The position numbers were made by a program, and so were the translations under genes. 64,000 nt of DNA, from positions 68,171,391 to 68,235,390 of the forward strand of contig OZ023266.1 of NCBI GenBank assembly GCA_964006375.1. Reading direction: 5' to 3'. This DNA comes from Tillus elongatus (taxonomy: Eukaryota > Arthropoda > Insecta > Coleoptera > Cleridae). How positions within the stretch are numbered: the first letter of the stretch is position 1; each line of letters opens with the position of its first letter. The notes under the pieces were generated by a model that was not told where the DNA came from, ran no database searches, and saw nothing but the letters and a program-made list of their open reading frames with translations. Shown here piece by piece: positions 13,275-24,261 of this stretch.

Positions 13275-13350
13275 TTGTGTGTGTGTGTTTATATAAAAAC
13301 ACAGATCTCCTCATTAGTGAATTTTTCGTTGTACGAAAAATTTGTTAATA
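13068..13350 (-). repeat. TA-core element fragments around a (TA)n array
   Basis: 13070-13165 is the left block on the minus strand (GGTTCTAGGG, GCGCTCATTTGAAG). 13207-13271 is (TA)n. 13305-13350 repeats the end block (GATCTCCTCATTAGTGAATTT). The order is scrambled, so this is two broken copies or a rearrangement. Confidence 0.65.
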
Positions 13351-13375
13351 ATAGCTCTATTTTTGTTCTCCTAGG

Positions 13376-13500
13376 TTATTCATCCCAATGATGACGCTAA
13401 CTTTGTTAGCAAAACTATCGTCAGGTCTGACAAATGTGTTGTGGAGAATTGGGTTCTTCAAAGTGTATTTATCAGTGCTTATCACAGGTTAAAATTTTTA
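13376..13500 (+). repeat. PLE untranslated-end fragment with decayed hammerhead
   Basis: ATGATGACGCTAACTTTGTTAGC followed by AAAACTATCGTCAGGTCT has the layout of the PLE hammerhead (CUGAUGA, stem II, GAAA, short stem III, cleavage triplet). The first core C is A and G12 is changed. The trailing sequence (TTGTGGAGAATTGGGTTC, TCAGTGCTTATCACAGG) matches the PLE ends at 51200-51290 and 31545 (inverted). Confidence 0.6.
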
Positions 13501-13624
13501 CGCGTTAAGCATAGTGCTTAACCCAAAAAAAAAAGAAACAGTTTACAGAAATAAAATAATCTGGTATAACATCAAAGCTGTAAAAGAAATATCATTAAAG
13601 TAATAAAGTAAAATGCCTTCTAAC
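13501..13624. other. intron 3' of the host exon
   Basis: On the minus strand this is the start of the next intron (GTTAGA donor at 13624-13619). The following exon is not recognisable in 1-13500, so it is either very short or outside the window. Confidence 0.4.
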
Positions 13625-14090
13625 CTCTTATACTAGCGATATGCTCATCGTACTGCGATTTGCTCCTAACATATTCCAGTTTTGACGAGTTGGTATGAAA
13701 ACTTTGAGTCCTGTATTCATTATACCACTCAGAACTAGAGGATGTCACTTTACTGCTACTACTGTTGTTGCTCTCCTTATCCCATTCGACATCTTTCAAT
13801 AGCTCTCTAGATGGCGTTCTTCTTAGGTTTTCTTCAGACGGAAATCTGCCAGTAAGTGAAGATACACTAGATGTCTTTGAGCTGCCTGCTAGATTTCCAT
13901 TAGACTGGGTTATGTATGCTGAGTCTACCATTTCTTCCGAAGGCGTTCTGCTTGTGGCTTTGCTGATGGTAGTTGTCGTAGAACTGGTTGCAACATGTCT
14001 AACTGACTTACGGACGGTCACTTTTTCGAATTTCACTGTTTTAACGCCGGATGCGAGGTCACCTTCGTGGGTTGTTGTTGTTATCGTCTC
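13625..14090 (-). CDS. internal exon of a host Ser/Thr-rich cytoskeletal-type protein
   Basis: This is an exon of 466 nt. The acceptor is AAAATTTCAG (14100-14091) and the donor is AAGAG|GTTAGA. It opens in phase 0 and leaves phase 1. The translation starts ETITTTTHEGDLASGVKTV and continues through FEKVTVRKSVRHVATSS and repeated RTPSEE / RFPSEEN / RTPSREL phosphosite-like motifs. A Ser-rich patch follows, and the exon ends KSQYDEHIASIR plus a first base G. The low complexity, the clean frame over 155 codons and the matched splice sites argue for a real gene. Ending in IR + G(A..) would suit a following DE(Q)E...QKKTF actin-binding CH domain, as in nesprin-like proteins. That is an inference from memory of family style, not a match I can run. 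Confidence 0.7.
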
Positions 14091-14339
14091 CTGAAATTTT
14101 AACTTTCAGGATGCGAAATTCTGCATTTTGTGAACGCGGAATATCTGAGGATCCCTTTTAATGGATAGTAATATTTTGTAGCTTTAAATTCTGGGATTGA
14201 CAAAATACTTCAGTAATTGCATTTGCACTTACTTGTTGAAACCGTACCATATAAATATACGTTTGGTGAGACTTTTTCTAGATTCATAAATGCTCGTTTT
14301 TTCTCTGCAAAGTTTCACCTTTTACGGTATCGTTACACA

Positions 14340-14520
14340 GCAAAAATAATAAACATATTCTCTTGCCTGAAGATACCCTAAAAGGCAAAACCGGCCGCAG
14401 AGAAGAAAACAAGCATTTGTGAAGCTAATATGATAATAGAAATTAGCCTGACTATTGTCAGGCAAAACCAGTTGTAGAAAAGAAAACACGCAATTGTGAA
14501 ACCAGAAGACAAGTCTCTAC
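14340..14520 (+). repeat. two hammerhead-like PLE tail units, about 80-bp period
   Basis: GCCTGAAGATACCC...AGGCAAAACCGG (14368) and GCCTGACTATTGTCAGGCAAAACC (14448) are each followed by AGAAAACAAGC / AGAAAACACGC tails. The same tail recurs at 20318 and 40618. The layout matches hammerhead-bearing untranslated ends, but both cores are mutated. Confidence 0.45.
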
Positions 14521-15291
14521 ATTTGTATTAAGTAAATGGTATTTATTGTAACAAATTGACCAAAAATAAGATACTGGCCACATTATTAAATATTAAGCAT
14601 TCGAATTTATGTTTCTGTATTTTATAGTTCGTTTACTATATTCATAAACATTAATTATTGTAATTTTAATTATAAATATTTAAAAATATAAATCTTTTAA
14701 ACAGTGTGTCATCAACCACCTTGAACTATCTGTATCTTTATAAATATTAGAAATATGTTCACAAAATTATGTGTACAGCGTGGTCCAAATTGCTCACTTT
14801 TAAAGGGAGATGTCTATTTCTAAACCAGATAAGAGAAAACTTATGTCCGTGTCTAAGACTTAATTTTCATGACAAATTTAATGGTGGCATATCGCATTCT
14901 ATCACCGTTTTTCAGATACGGGGTGTTTTTTGAAACCGTGTATTTTGGGAAAGTGGCTATAATTATTTCTCCATAGAATGTTTTTTATTTCTATGAAAAC
15001 ATTCTTTACGTAGAATTCAATGGTGTGATAACATTTTTATATTTTTTTGTAGTTATAAACAGAAAAATTTATTTTTTAAATAGGACAACCTGTATATTTT
15101 GGCATATTTAAGTAAAGCTGGAAATTACCATTCCAAAAATATAGCACACTTGATGTTTTGCACCACTCACACAGGGCATTAAAGTTAAAGCGCTATTTGA
15201 GAAGCAGCCTTTGGACAACGCGTTGACAAAATAGAGTGCTATTTTTTATGGCTAGCTGTCGAATTTCTTTTTTAGTTTTCGGTAGTGGTTT

Positions 15292-16340
15292 TTGTTAAAT
15301 TTACGAACTGAATTTGCTATTAAAATCGAAAATTATGAAAGATGGTACATCATTGTCTGTTTCATTGAAGCAAAAAATGCACAGGCTGCAAGCATATTGT
15401 ACCACGATCGGTATCCAGAGAGAATCCAACCCTTCAAACACATTTTTGCAAGATTGCGACATGATCTGGTTAACAGTGGTAAATTTGAGAAGAAAATACC
15501 TAAAAAGTATGCATGAAGTAGGGATGGGGAGTTTGAAGAAATAATAGTTTTGGGAATTGTTGAAAATAATCAGATGAGCAGGATTACCAAAAGCTAATGC
15601 TAGACGGATATTAACAAATCACAAATTAAAGCCATACAGAGCTAGTTCATTACCTTAGACCAGGAAATTTTTAACGCTCGCGGCAGATGGTTTTTGCCAA
15701 TAGTTTCTAGAAAATTGTAGTTAAGTCCGCGATCTTCCGTTGAACCGTACTTGGACAGGCGACGCTTATATAAGTAGTGTTGGTATTTCAACAGCTACAA
15801 CTGTTATACTTTGACACAAGAAAAGCCTCATTCATTTATGGAACAGAGAAATCAAGGAAGATTTGGGTTTAGTGTGTGGACAAGTGTTTTCAGGGGTAGG
15901 ATAATCGGTCCGATTATTTACAATAGCACGCTCACCTCTGCAAATTTTGAGAAAACAAATAGAATCTCTTCTTGACGAACTACCGCCAATTGAACTTAGG
16001 AGCGTATTTTTTCAGCAAAACGGAGACTGCCTCGCAACGCAGCAATGATTACTAATTTTCTAACGACCAATTTTAACAATAAGTAAATAGCTAACCAAAG
16101 TCCAAACCGTTGGGGGTGAGCTCATCGGACTTAACGCCCATGGAATTTATCTTTGGGGAAGGTTACAAGACCTAATTTTTAAATTGCCGTAGAACTCTAG
16201 ACAAGACTTAGAACTCGCGGTATTGCAAGCTTTTGCACTTCTCACCCCCATTGAACTGATTAACTCAGCAGGACATGTTCAGAAAAGGTGCCGTTTATGC
16301 ATAACCAATAATGTTCGACATTTTGAAAACCTCTTAACCC
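15292..16340 (+). pseudogene. transposase remnant (DUF4817-like N-terminus plus DDE)
   Basis: The frame from 15292 reads ENYERWYIIVCFIEA, NAQAASILYHDRYPER and FARLRHDLVNSGKF. This is the insect DUF4817-type helix-turn-helix that precedes DDE domains. Further on, broken pieces read VWTSVFRGRIIGPI, FQQNGDCLATQ (second Asp now Asn) and a GRLQDLIFKLP segment. There are many stops and shifts. It is the most decayed of the copies that still show an N-terminus. Confidence 0.7.
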
Positions 16341-16569
16341 CCATTGCTTCCTCCGTACAATTCTAGTTTACTGCGTATTGTTGGTGGTTCGTTTTATTAG
16401 TTACTGGTTTTGTTAATTAATTTGTATTTTAAATGTTCTTTAAGAAATTAATATAGTTTATGACATTCTGCCGGTTGAAGCACAATGATCTCAAAGGTGT
16501 GCTTCAAACGGCACAATTGCCAACCAGAAAACATTGTTTTCTGACAGACCCTTTTATTGTATTTTAGAT

Positions 16570-16615
16570 TTGCCCCTGAGGATGGCTACTAGGTAGCCGA
16601 AACGCGTAAGGTTTT
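16570..16615 (+). ncRNA. hammerhead-ribozyme-like motif
   Basis: CTGAGGA (16576-16582), then a stem II hairpin (TGGCTACTAGGTAGCC), GAAA (16599-16602), a self-paired stem III ACGCGT, and A at the cleavage position (16608). The core bases fit CUGANGA...GAAA. Stem I is weak (GG with CC only). The surrounding sequence (16490-16680) looks like a PLE untranslated end. Confidence 0.55.
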
Positions 16616-16987
16616 AATAATAAGTTTACTGTCTGGAGCAAGCCTTTCATTATGTATTCAATTGTGTCTATCCCAGACCATGTGACGTTCAGGAATGAAA
16701 TGAGATGTGATTACTTCTGCGCACTGCTTTATTCATATATTTTTGGAATGGTAATTTTAAGCTTTACAAATATGCCAAAATATACTGGGTGTACCATTTA
16801 AACAATTGATCTTTTTGTTTATAACTACAAAAATATAAATTAAAAAAATGTAATCTACACTATTGAATTCTACGTGAAAAATTGCTTTAGAAATGTCGTG
16901 CATGGAGACAAAAAAAATTTAATAGGGAAAAAGTTATAGCCACTTTCCAAAAATTCACAGTTTACGCACTTTTTTTGCAAATAGATT

Positions 16988-16989
<2 letters not shown>

Positions 16990-17065
<76 letters not shown>
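16990..17065. repeat. (TA)n microsatellite
   Basis: A pure TA run between the right arm of the preceding transposon and a SINE. Confidence 0.95.
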
Positions 17066-17068
<3 letters not shown>

Positions 17069-17109
17069 CCAAATTACTGCGACACTGTATTATGTAGGTT
17101 GGTACTTTT

Positions 17110-17362
17110 TTCTTTAACTTTGGCCTATTTCCGTGACTATGGCCAATCACCGACGCTAGGGAGTAGTTTAACCTCACTATCCTGGAAATTTTGCCGAACC
17201 CCTGCCTTTCTGGATGGAGGATAGGGATCTTTAACGTGTCCAACGCATGGACACGGGACCGACGTCTTTACGCCCCCTCCGAAGGGCGGGGAACCTCCAG
17301 ACATTTAACTTGCTCAAATAAAATGCCAGAACCTCGGTTGATGTTAATTTATTACAGTATGT
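17110..17362 (-). mobile_element. SINE (family 1), 5' truncated
   Basis: On the minus strand it carries the body of the 2792-3154 SINE (ACCTCGGTTGATG..., CCCTTCGGAGGGGGCG, CAAAATTTCCAGGATAGTGAGG). It lacks the tRNA head beyond 17362, so it has no Pol III promoter. Confidence 0.8.
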
Positions 17363-17677
17363 ACCGTGAAAACATTTTTTGATACTGTCAATTAGAAAGT
17401 TTATTGTTAGCAGTAAACATTTTAACGCTTTTACTAAAATCACTAAATTTAAAATGTTCTGTGATAAAATATAAATTTTATCGATTTTTTTTCGTGCATT
17501 TGTTTACCCTTTTGAGTCTAGTGTATAGACATCGTATTACTGGTTTTGTGTAAAATCTGATTGGTAGTTATCTAGCAAATCTAAGAATTATATGTTTTCT
17601 TTTTATTTTAGGGAATTGTGCATGAAATGCGCAGTCAATGTGTCTGGAAGACATCATGATAATCAAAATATATCAAA

Positions 17678-17756
<79 letters not shown>

Positions 17757-19640
17757 TATAATAATCAAAACTACAATACTTAGTTTAGTTGGTGTCATTT
17801 TTAAAGGTAACAATGAGAAGCAATTATTTCCTGACCTACTTAGATAAGAAAGGTTTGTCGTTTTGCCTACTAAACGTATAATTAGAGAGTTTAAATTTGT
17901 CGGTGCTGCAAAATTTTACTATAACCATGAGTCTAAATGAATATTACTAACCATTCTTGTTAAGGTTTTTTTACAATGAATCTATCTTTAGACCCAGGTA
18001 TAGTACCATTCAAGAGTGTAACGGTACGGTTTTCCTCTTGGCGTATAATATAAATATAATAAGTATAAAAAATATAAATAAATGTAGAAAAAAGTAGACA
18101 CCCATTCAACATGGAACGAATTTCTTGCAACATATTACTGTTACGGCGTCTGTTCATCAGATTAACAGCTCACCTTGACATTATTGTGAAGGTACCTCAA
18201 GGTCCAATCTTTATATAAGGTATTTTAGATTCATTTTCAAGGCTCTGTACAAGGTAGGTCAACGGTATTTAAATGTGGGTTAGATAAATTTTGACAATCG
18301 GCAGGAATAATTCAACTTTTTTAAGTGGTTCAAAAAAAAACAAGCCTAATGTTTGATCTTCAAACTGTTTCCAAAATTTATTATCTGTTTTCAACTGAAA
18401 ATTTGAATGCTTAAAAATAGTCTATGAGTTTGGCTGTATAAAAATTTATTAGATAAAAAAATTACTCATTGATACAATTTTTTTTATCTTATTTAACATC
18501 ACAAATTTCAGAGGAGAAAATCTAACTCCCAAAATACAATGTTTTAAGTGCTTTGGTCAGACTAGATCATCTGCGGTTAATTTTATGGCCTAAAATTATT
18601 CAATAGAGCTATGTAATGGATTATTATTAAGGTTTATTGCCAAAAATTATGCATTATGTTAATATAAGAAGTCTTGGACTTCTTACATAATTTACAAGGT
18701 TACATCCAAATTTATTTGACACTCACACCAGATTCAGAGAAACCTCAAATTTTGACATACCAATTATGGATTTTTGTTTGCTTTATTAGTTATTTTCTTC
18801 TAATGGATCAACCATTCCCTTTAACTACTATAAATCCCTGCTATTACATATTGCCTTCCTAACCACGACTCTTTTCACATTTTCACCAAAATATTTAATT
18901 TTATATAAAGCCAAAAGTGACTTATGCGTTTGACATAATTGAGCAAAACTTGACTTGGTTAGTAGTCAGTGACTGCGTAAACATACATATAGACTCGTAT
19001 TAAACGTTCATAGAGGATGATTTATAAAAGAGGGGAAATCTTGAAACTGGAGCGGCAAAACCAAAAATATTCTGACCAACAAGCCTTATACAAATGCTGC
19101 TGGTTTACGATATATGGGGTGTTAAAAGTTTTCAAATTTTATTTTGAAATTTCTCAATATTTTGTAAGTTTTTATGGCATCAACTTGAAAATTGTCAGCT
19201 TTATGTGTTTTGCCATGACAAATAAGAAGATAGATTTTTAAATAATTTTGATGTTGTCCATGGCGGGTGCCACTTATACCCTATCGATGTGGTAAGTCGA
19301 GTGATATTTTTTGCCTATAGAAGTATGGTCAAAATGAATAGAAAATCTGAAAGAGCGTTCTTCTTTACGAAATTAAGTGGTGTGATGGTATCTCTATCCG
19401 CCTTCGAGATGTTTGCTCTTAAACCTTCTAATGGATTTTATTATGTTATCTGCTGTCATTATTTTTTCTTGCATATCTCAATAAGTGTGTTAAATGAGAT
19501 TAACTTTGTCGACTTTAATTATCGTAGTAACAATAAGTAGCTACCAAAAAAAAATACTACGACATATTCAGTTTTCCAACACTGAGATGCATTTTTGTCA
19601 AATGAACTCAGGGTACCCCGCAGAAATAAAAAATCAAATT
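17363..19640. other. intronic spacer with one (TA)n array
   Basis: (TA)n lies at 17682-17748. The rest (17749-19640) has no gene or repeat I can name. Short open frames at 18674 and 19017-19540 have no family features and lie on the strand opposite the host gene. Confidence 0.5.
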
Positions 19641-20060
19641 CGCTGACATTTCCATTAGAGCTTGTCAGTGCGCTACACTAATCACAGCGAGAACACACCT
19701 ATAAAGTAATACGACTATGGAAGCCAGCCTCCTAGAACATTGTAAGATCTACGACAGGGTCGCCATCTCGGTGCGGAACCAGGTAGTATGTTGTCACGAC
19801 AGTTCTATTTAACACAAAATATTATAGCTGGAGACTATGTATAACAAACTAACAATTTTGTAAATTGTCAGCTCTGTCTCTGTATTGTCTGTATTGTCTC
19901 TGTATTAGGAAAGAAATCGGCCAGGTCTGACAATTTACAAAATTGTTAGTTAGTTGTACACAGTCTCTATCTATAACATTTTGTGTTAGCTAAAGCTGTC
20001 GTGACAACGTACTACCTGGTTGCGCATCGAGATGGCGACCCTGTCGTACATCCCACAAGG
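19641..20060. repeat. hammerhead-repeat monomer followed by an inverted copy (large palindrome)
   Basis: 19645-19880 matches the unit tandemly repeated at 52021-52740 (CATTAGAGC, TATAAAGTAATACG, GCGGAACCAGGTAGTATG, TAACAATTTTGTAAATTGTC). From about 19925 to 20055 the second half returns inverted (ACAATTTACAAAATTGTTAG ... GAGATGGCGACCCTGTCGTA). The arms are about 130 bp with a spacer of about 60 bp that includes a small TCTCTGTATTG repeat. The hammerhead core here is decayed. Confidence 0.75.
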
Positions 20061-20980
20061 ATCTACTTCTATTGCTGTTGTTGTTAATTAGTTATTTTGC
20101 TTTTATAATTGTTATGGTTATTTTTAGGGTAATTTTATTTTCATGTTAAATATTGGCGTACATCACATAAACATTTTAAGAATGTCATCTGATACATTAT
20201 TTTAATTAATGTTTTGATCAAAATGTCCTAACGTAGCAACAGATTTTTATTTATAATTGTCGTTAATGCGTATGAATAAATTTAATAATTTTCTCTCTTT
20301 GACGATGCCCTAAAAGAAAACAAGCACTTGCGAAGCCAGAAAAAAGTCTTTACATCTGTATTTAAAATGCACGAGAACTTTGACATTGTGTTTTCTAGTG
20401 ACATAATTGACACTTATGTAAAGTGGATTAGAGTATTTGGAAATTATTAGTTTTGCTCATAATTTTCTGCTTCGTTGTTTAATTATTGATCCTTAAAAAA
20501 CACAAAAACTCTGTAGAAGCCTAAGAACTACATTTAAATAAATGCAAGTTAAACAGAAGAAGGCGCACATCGTTTGTTTGCAAATATTTTGTTTCGGTAT
20601 GACTCAAATCCCAAAAAGGTTCTTTGGCAAAAGTGCCATTTCTTGAACATAACTTTAGAGACATAACAAGAGGTATTTATCTAATGTTATCTTAGTGTCA
20701 TCGCCAATTACATTTTATAATCATCTTATTGACTATTTCTAGAAAATTTCTATCCATTAACGACCTCTATTTTAATGATTATACTCCATTCAAAGTTTTG
20801 TTCGAGGACACCTGTCTGTAATCATGGAACCGTAAATTTAATCTTACGTCATAACTATTATTAGATTATAGATCTCATCTACTAATGAGTGGTAGTCAAT
20901 CGATATATACTAAATGTAGAGAAATCGATATATAGTTTCGTTTTACAGTAATGCCACATTTAGCTGATTTTTTGCTTTTT
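20061..20980. other. intronic spacer
   Basis: 20290-20350 carries the AGAAAACAAGCACTTGCGAAG tail seen at 14410 and 40618. Nothing else is recognised. Confidence 0.45.
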
Positions 20981-21097
20981 AAACAGAACCCCATTGTCTG
21001 GACAACTGGTGAAATTAATAAAGAATTTGGGATCAATGTGCTACTGGCCTGAGATGCCGCAGCCATTAATTATAATTAAAAAAAAAACAGAACCCCA
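20981..21097 (+). mobile_element. tiny poly(A) retro-insertion with 13-bp target duplication
   Basis: AAACAGAACCCCA occurs at 20981-20993 and again at 21085-21097. Between them is about 80 bp of unique sequence (TTGTCTGGACAACTGG... GATGCCGCAGCC...) ending in an A-run. This is the signature of LINE-type target-primed insertion of a very short RNA. I do not recognise the source RNA. It may be a LINE 3' end or a small RNA retrocopy. Confidence 0.7.
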
Positions 21098-22349
21098 AAA
21101 ACATTTTAAATAAAACATCAAATTTATGTTGGATAGTGTAGCTAGGTGTGGCAGAAATTCAAAGTTATTTTTCCCAAAAATACATCAAGCTGTATACTAA
21201 AAGAAGTAATATTTAATTTAAAGGCTAATGTGGCAGTGACTGATTTAATTCTGGTTTTGTTAACCTCAGATTGCAAGAAAAAAGTAAAATAGTTAATTTA
21301 GTTGATCTAAAAATTAAGAGTTTTTGTTTTGGATTTGTACATAAATAACAAAAATTGTTAAACATCACTTTGTTTAAATGATGCAAAAATATGTGGCCAA
21401 AGTCTTATGACTTTTTGGATAGACATATTGTATATGTCAATTAACTAAGTCTAATTAAATCGTAAGCCTTGGTACTTATTTTGAAAGATCAATTCAAAAT
21501 CTTAAAAAAATAACCACGTAAAATTTCACTTTTTTTCCAGAAAGCAATTAGAAAAAATGTTTTCTATAATAAATTGAATGCTTAGTTGCCGAAGAGTTTA
21601 AAATGCAACTTTTTGGTGTAATTATGGATCGAAAAACTAGTAAAATAAGTGTTGTTTGTAATTTTTCTTTATCACCTACTCAAAAATTCTACCCTTGGAA
21701 TTTCACTTCTATTTTTATGAACCTTGATTATCAAGAAAGTTCATCGTAAAAAATGCCTACTACGGTTTAAAAATATAATTAACAATTTATTATCAATCTA
21801 ATTTAACATTAATTTAAGAAAAAGTCAAATATAGCAACTAAAAGTCATCCGTAAAGCATATGATTAACTTTGACATACAAATTTAGAATTTACTGGCTTT
21901 TTCTAGCAAATTACTAATATAATTTAAGTAGTTGCAGGAACATATGCTAATTAAATTGTTTATCTTTTACAATTATAATAGACCTTCCAAATTGCGTTAC
22001 AATTTTTTTGTCGAAACTGGTCACTGATAACGCCGGTCATCCCAGCTTTTAGATGAACTGCATGCAGCTAGATTTTACCAATCAATAAATACAATAGAAA
22101 CTTAATACTGTCTCTTCTCAGATAATCAAAGCCCAGTTATTACACGAAAAAATACTTATGTAAGTATCTAATCTGTTTATAATAATTTCGTAGGTAATTT
22201 CAACATTTCAAAAGTCTCGCTAAAAGTATAATTCTCAACTAATATATATCGCCGTATGTAAATATTATATGTCACTTAAGATTTTGTGAAATAAAGGGAT
22301 CCTCATAATATTCGTATTAAAAATTCTGATTTAATGAAAAAATCCCTGC
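21098..22349. other. intronic spacer, nothing recognised
   Basis: AT-rich; no repeat or coding signature. Confidence 0.5.
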
Positions 22350-22670
22350 CTGTATGCTCCCATCCGGCTGAATTTCCTCTAAATGTTCAACCAGATGTCT
22401 TGGAGAATAACTGGGCGTATGTCTAAGGTTGACATGTTCCAAGTGACTGTGCCCCAAGTTTCTAGACCTTTCAGCAGCCAATCTCTTTTCTAATTCCTCC
22501 ACATTGACTCCTGCAGCCTCATCGGGGCCATCAGAAGACCCGGAGGAGCCACTCCACACCTTTTCGAAGAATGTGACCCTCTCTTTGAGTCTCTTACTGG
22601 AGGGACTTAAGACAGAGGCTTCTGGGGGCCTCTTAGGGCCCTCTCCGGCATTTTGCTGGGATCCACTCAT
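22350..22670 (-). CDS. first coding exon of the host gene
   Basis: The ATG at 22670 follows GACAGC. The exon encodes 107 residues in phase 0. It opens MSGSQQNAGEGPKRPPEAS and continues through KERVTFFEKVWSGS, a Ser/Gly patch, VEELEKRLAAERSRNLG (short coiled coil), VNLRHTPSYSPRHLVEHLEE and IQPDGSIQ. GC content is clearly higher than in its surroundings. Continuing past 22350 gives only AGIFSLNQNF and a stop, with loss of composition, so I end the exon at a GC donor. The downstream exon at 14090 continues in frame with a similar style (THEGDLASGVKTVKFEK). It is probably an N-terminal lead of a long muscle or nuclear-envelope cytoskeletal protein (nesprin/Msp300-like), which is inferred. Confidence 0.7.
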
Positions 22671-22870
22671 GCTGTCATTGCTGTAATATCGATAACACTC
22701 TGATACACCATCACATCTGTCATGTTATAATAAGGTAGCGGTTTTATTGCGTCGTTCGCGATCGCGATTCCGTTCGATACTGAAGGCAGAAAGCAGGCAT
22801 TCCGCGCCGGTGGAAGGAAAGACCTAGAGGACATGGAGGGAACGAATCTAGTCGGCCGGTATCGAGTTAC
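22671..22870 (-). promoter_or_regulatory. 5' UTR / likely promoter-proximal GC-rich patch
   Basis: 22740-22870 is locally GC-rich, with CGTTCGCGATCGCGATTCCG and CGCGCCGGTGG, in an otherwise AT-rich region just upstream of the start codon. A possible acceptor (TCGATATTACAG, minus strand, just before CAATGACAGCATG) suggests an upstream non-coding exon. No TATA box can be assigned with confidence. A short plus-strand open frame here (22833-23024) has no support. Confidence 0.4.
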
Positions 22871-23119
22871 ATGCGGCGATGATTGTGTGTTGTTATGTCA
22901 TAGGTCATTTGACCGAGAACTCGCGAAATTTCGACAGGGTAGGGTATACGTGGACAATGTAGCTGATTATGCAAAGAAGGGTCTATTCATCGGAGTCATT
23001 GATAAAAATAGACAATTAAATTAGTTTGAAATGTGATACAATGTGATAATTTTAACGTGACAAAGCTTTTATTAATGAAAAGAAAATTGTCAATTTATTT
23101 AGCTGACTTATCAAGTGTT

Positions 23120-23822
<703 letters not shown>

Positions 23823-24261
23823 TTTTTTTACTTTGCCCATGACTATTTTTCAAAAAAAAAATTCGTAATGAATCTTCACTTATCAAGAATCAGTTTTAAC
23901 AAATTTTCTTCTTTTTCCACTCTTTTAATAGCTTCTTGCACAGCAAGTGGGTTATGGTAACAAAATTTCATCAAAATCAGTCAAGCTAACAAAGTGTAAA
24001 AAGTCTGGAGGCCACATTTTTATCATAATCTAACAAACGACAAAAAATTTAATTAAAAAAATGGCCTTCGAAAATAATGAAGCTTGGTTGATGAAATATT
24101 GTACTTGTTAATGCTTATTTTACATCTACGTTATAAGAAAATTTAATTATAATTTTTTTGTTCTTGAAAATCTGCTGACATAATGCATGTTTTTACTACT
24201 GCATTACTTCAAATTTATTTTTGTTACAAAAGGTTTATTTCGAATTAGTTTTTTTGTAAAT
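23823..24261. other. spacer with a solo repeat terminus
   Basis: CACAGCAAGTGGGTTATGG at 23939 is another worn TA-core family end. Nothing else is seen. Confidence 0.4.

Larger units (their letters stand above)
14776..16990 (+). mobile_element. DD41D-type transposon remnant with about 220-250 bp inverted repeats
   Basis: Inverted arms are at 14930-15150 and 16728-16985. Shared blocks are AAAGTGGCTATAA, ATTGAATTCTACGT, TTTTTGTAGTTATAAAC and GGTAATTTCCAGC / GGTAATTTTAAGC. A TACAGCGTGGTCC terminus lies at 14776. The interior carries a worn transposase (15310-16340), and a PLE tail with hammerhead has inserted near 16490-16680. The right end meets a (TA)n array. Confidence 0.65.
14091..22349 (-). 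other. about 8.3-kb GC-AG intron of the host gene
   Basis: The donor is ACAG|GCAGGG (exon end 22350, GC at 22349-22348) and the acceptor is TTTCAG (14096-14091). Both exon ends are in phase 0 and join ...DGSIQ to ETITT.... No GT is available near the end of the first exon's conserved part, which is why a GC donor is proposed. The intron holds a PLE-like repeat, a mariner-type remnant, a SINE, TA arrays, a large palindrome and a tiny retro-insertion. Confidence 0.55.

Noticed and set aside
22833..23024. 63-codon plus-strand frame next to the host start
   Set aside because: Lies in the likely promoter/5' UTR of the minus-strand gene and has no family features.
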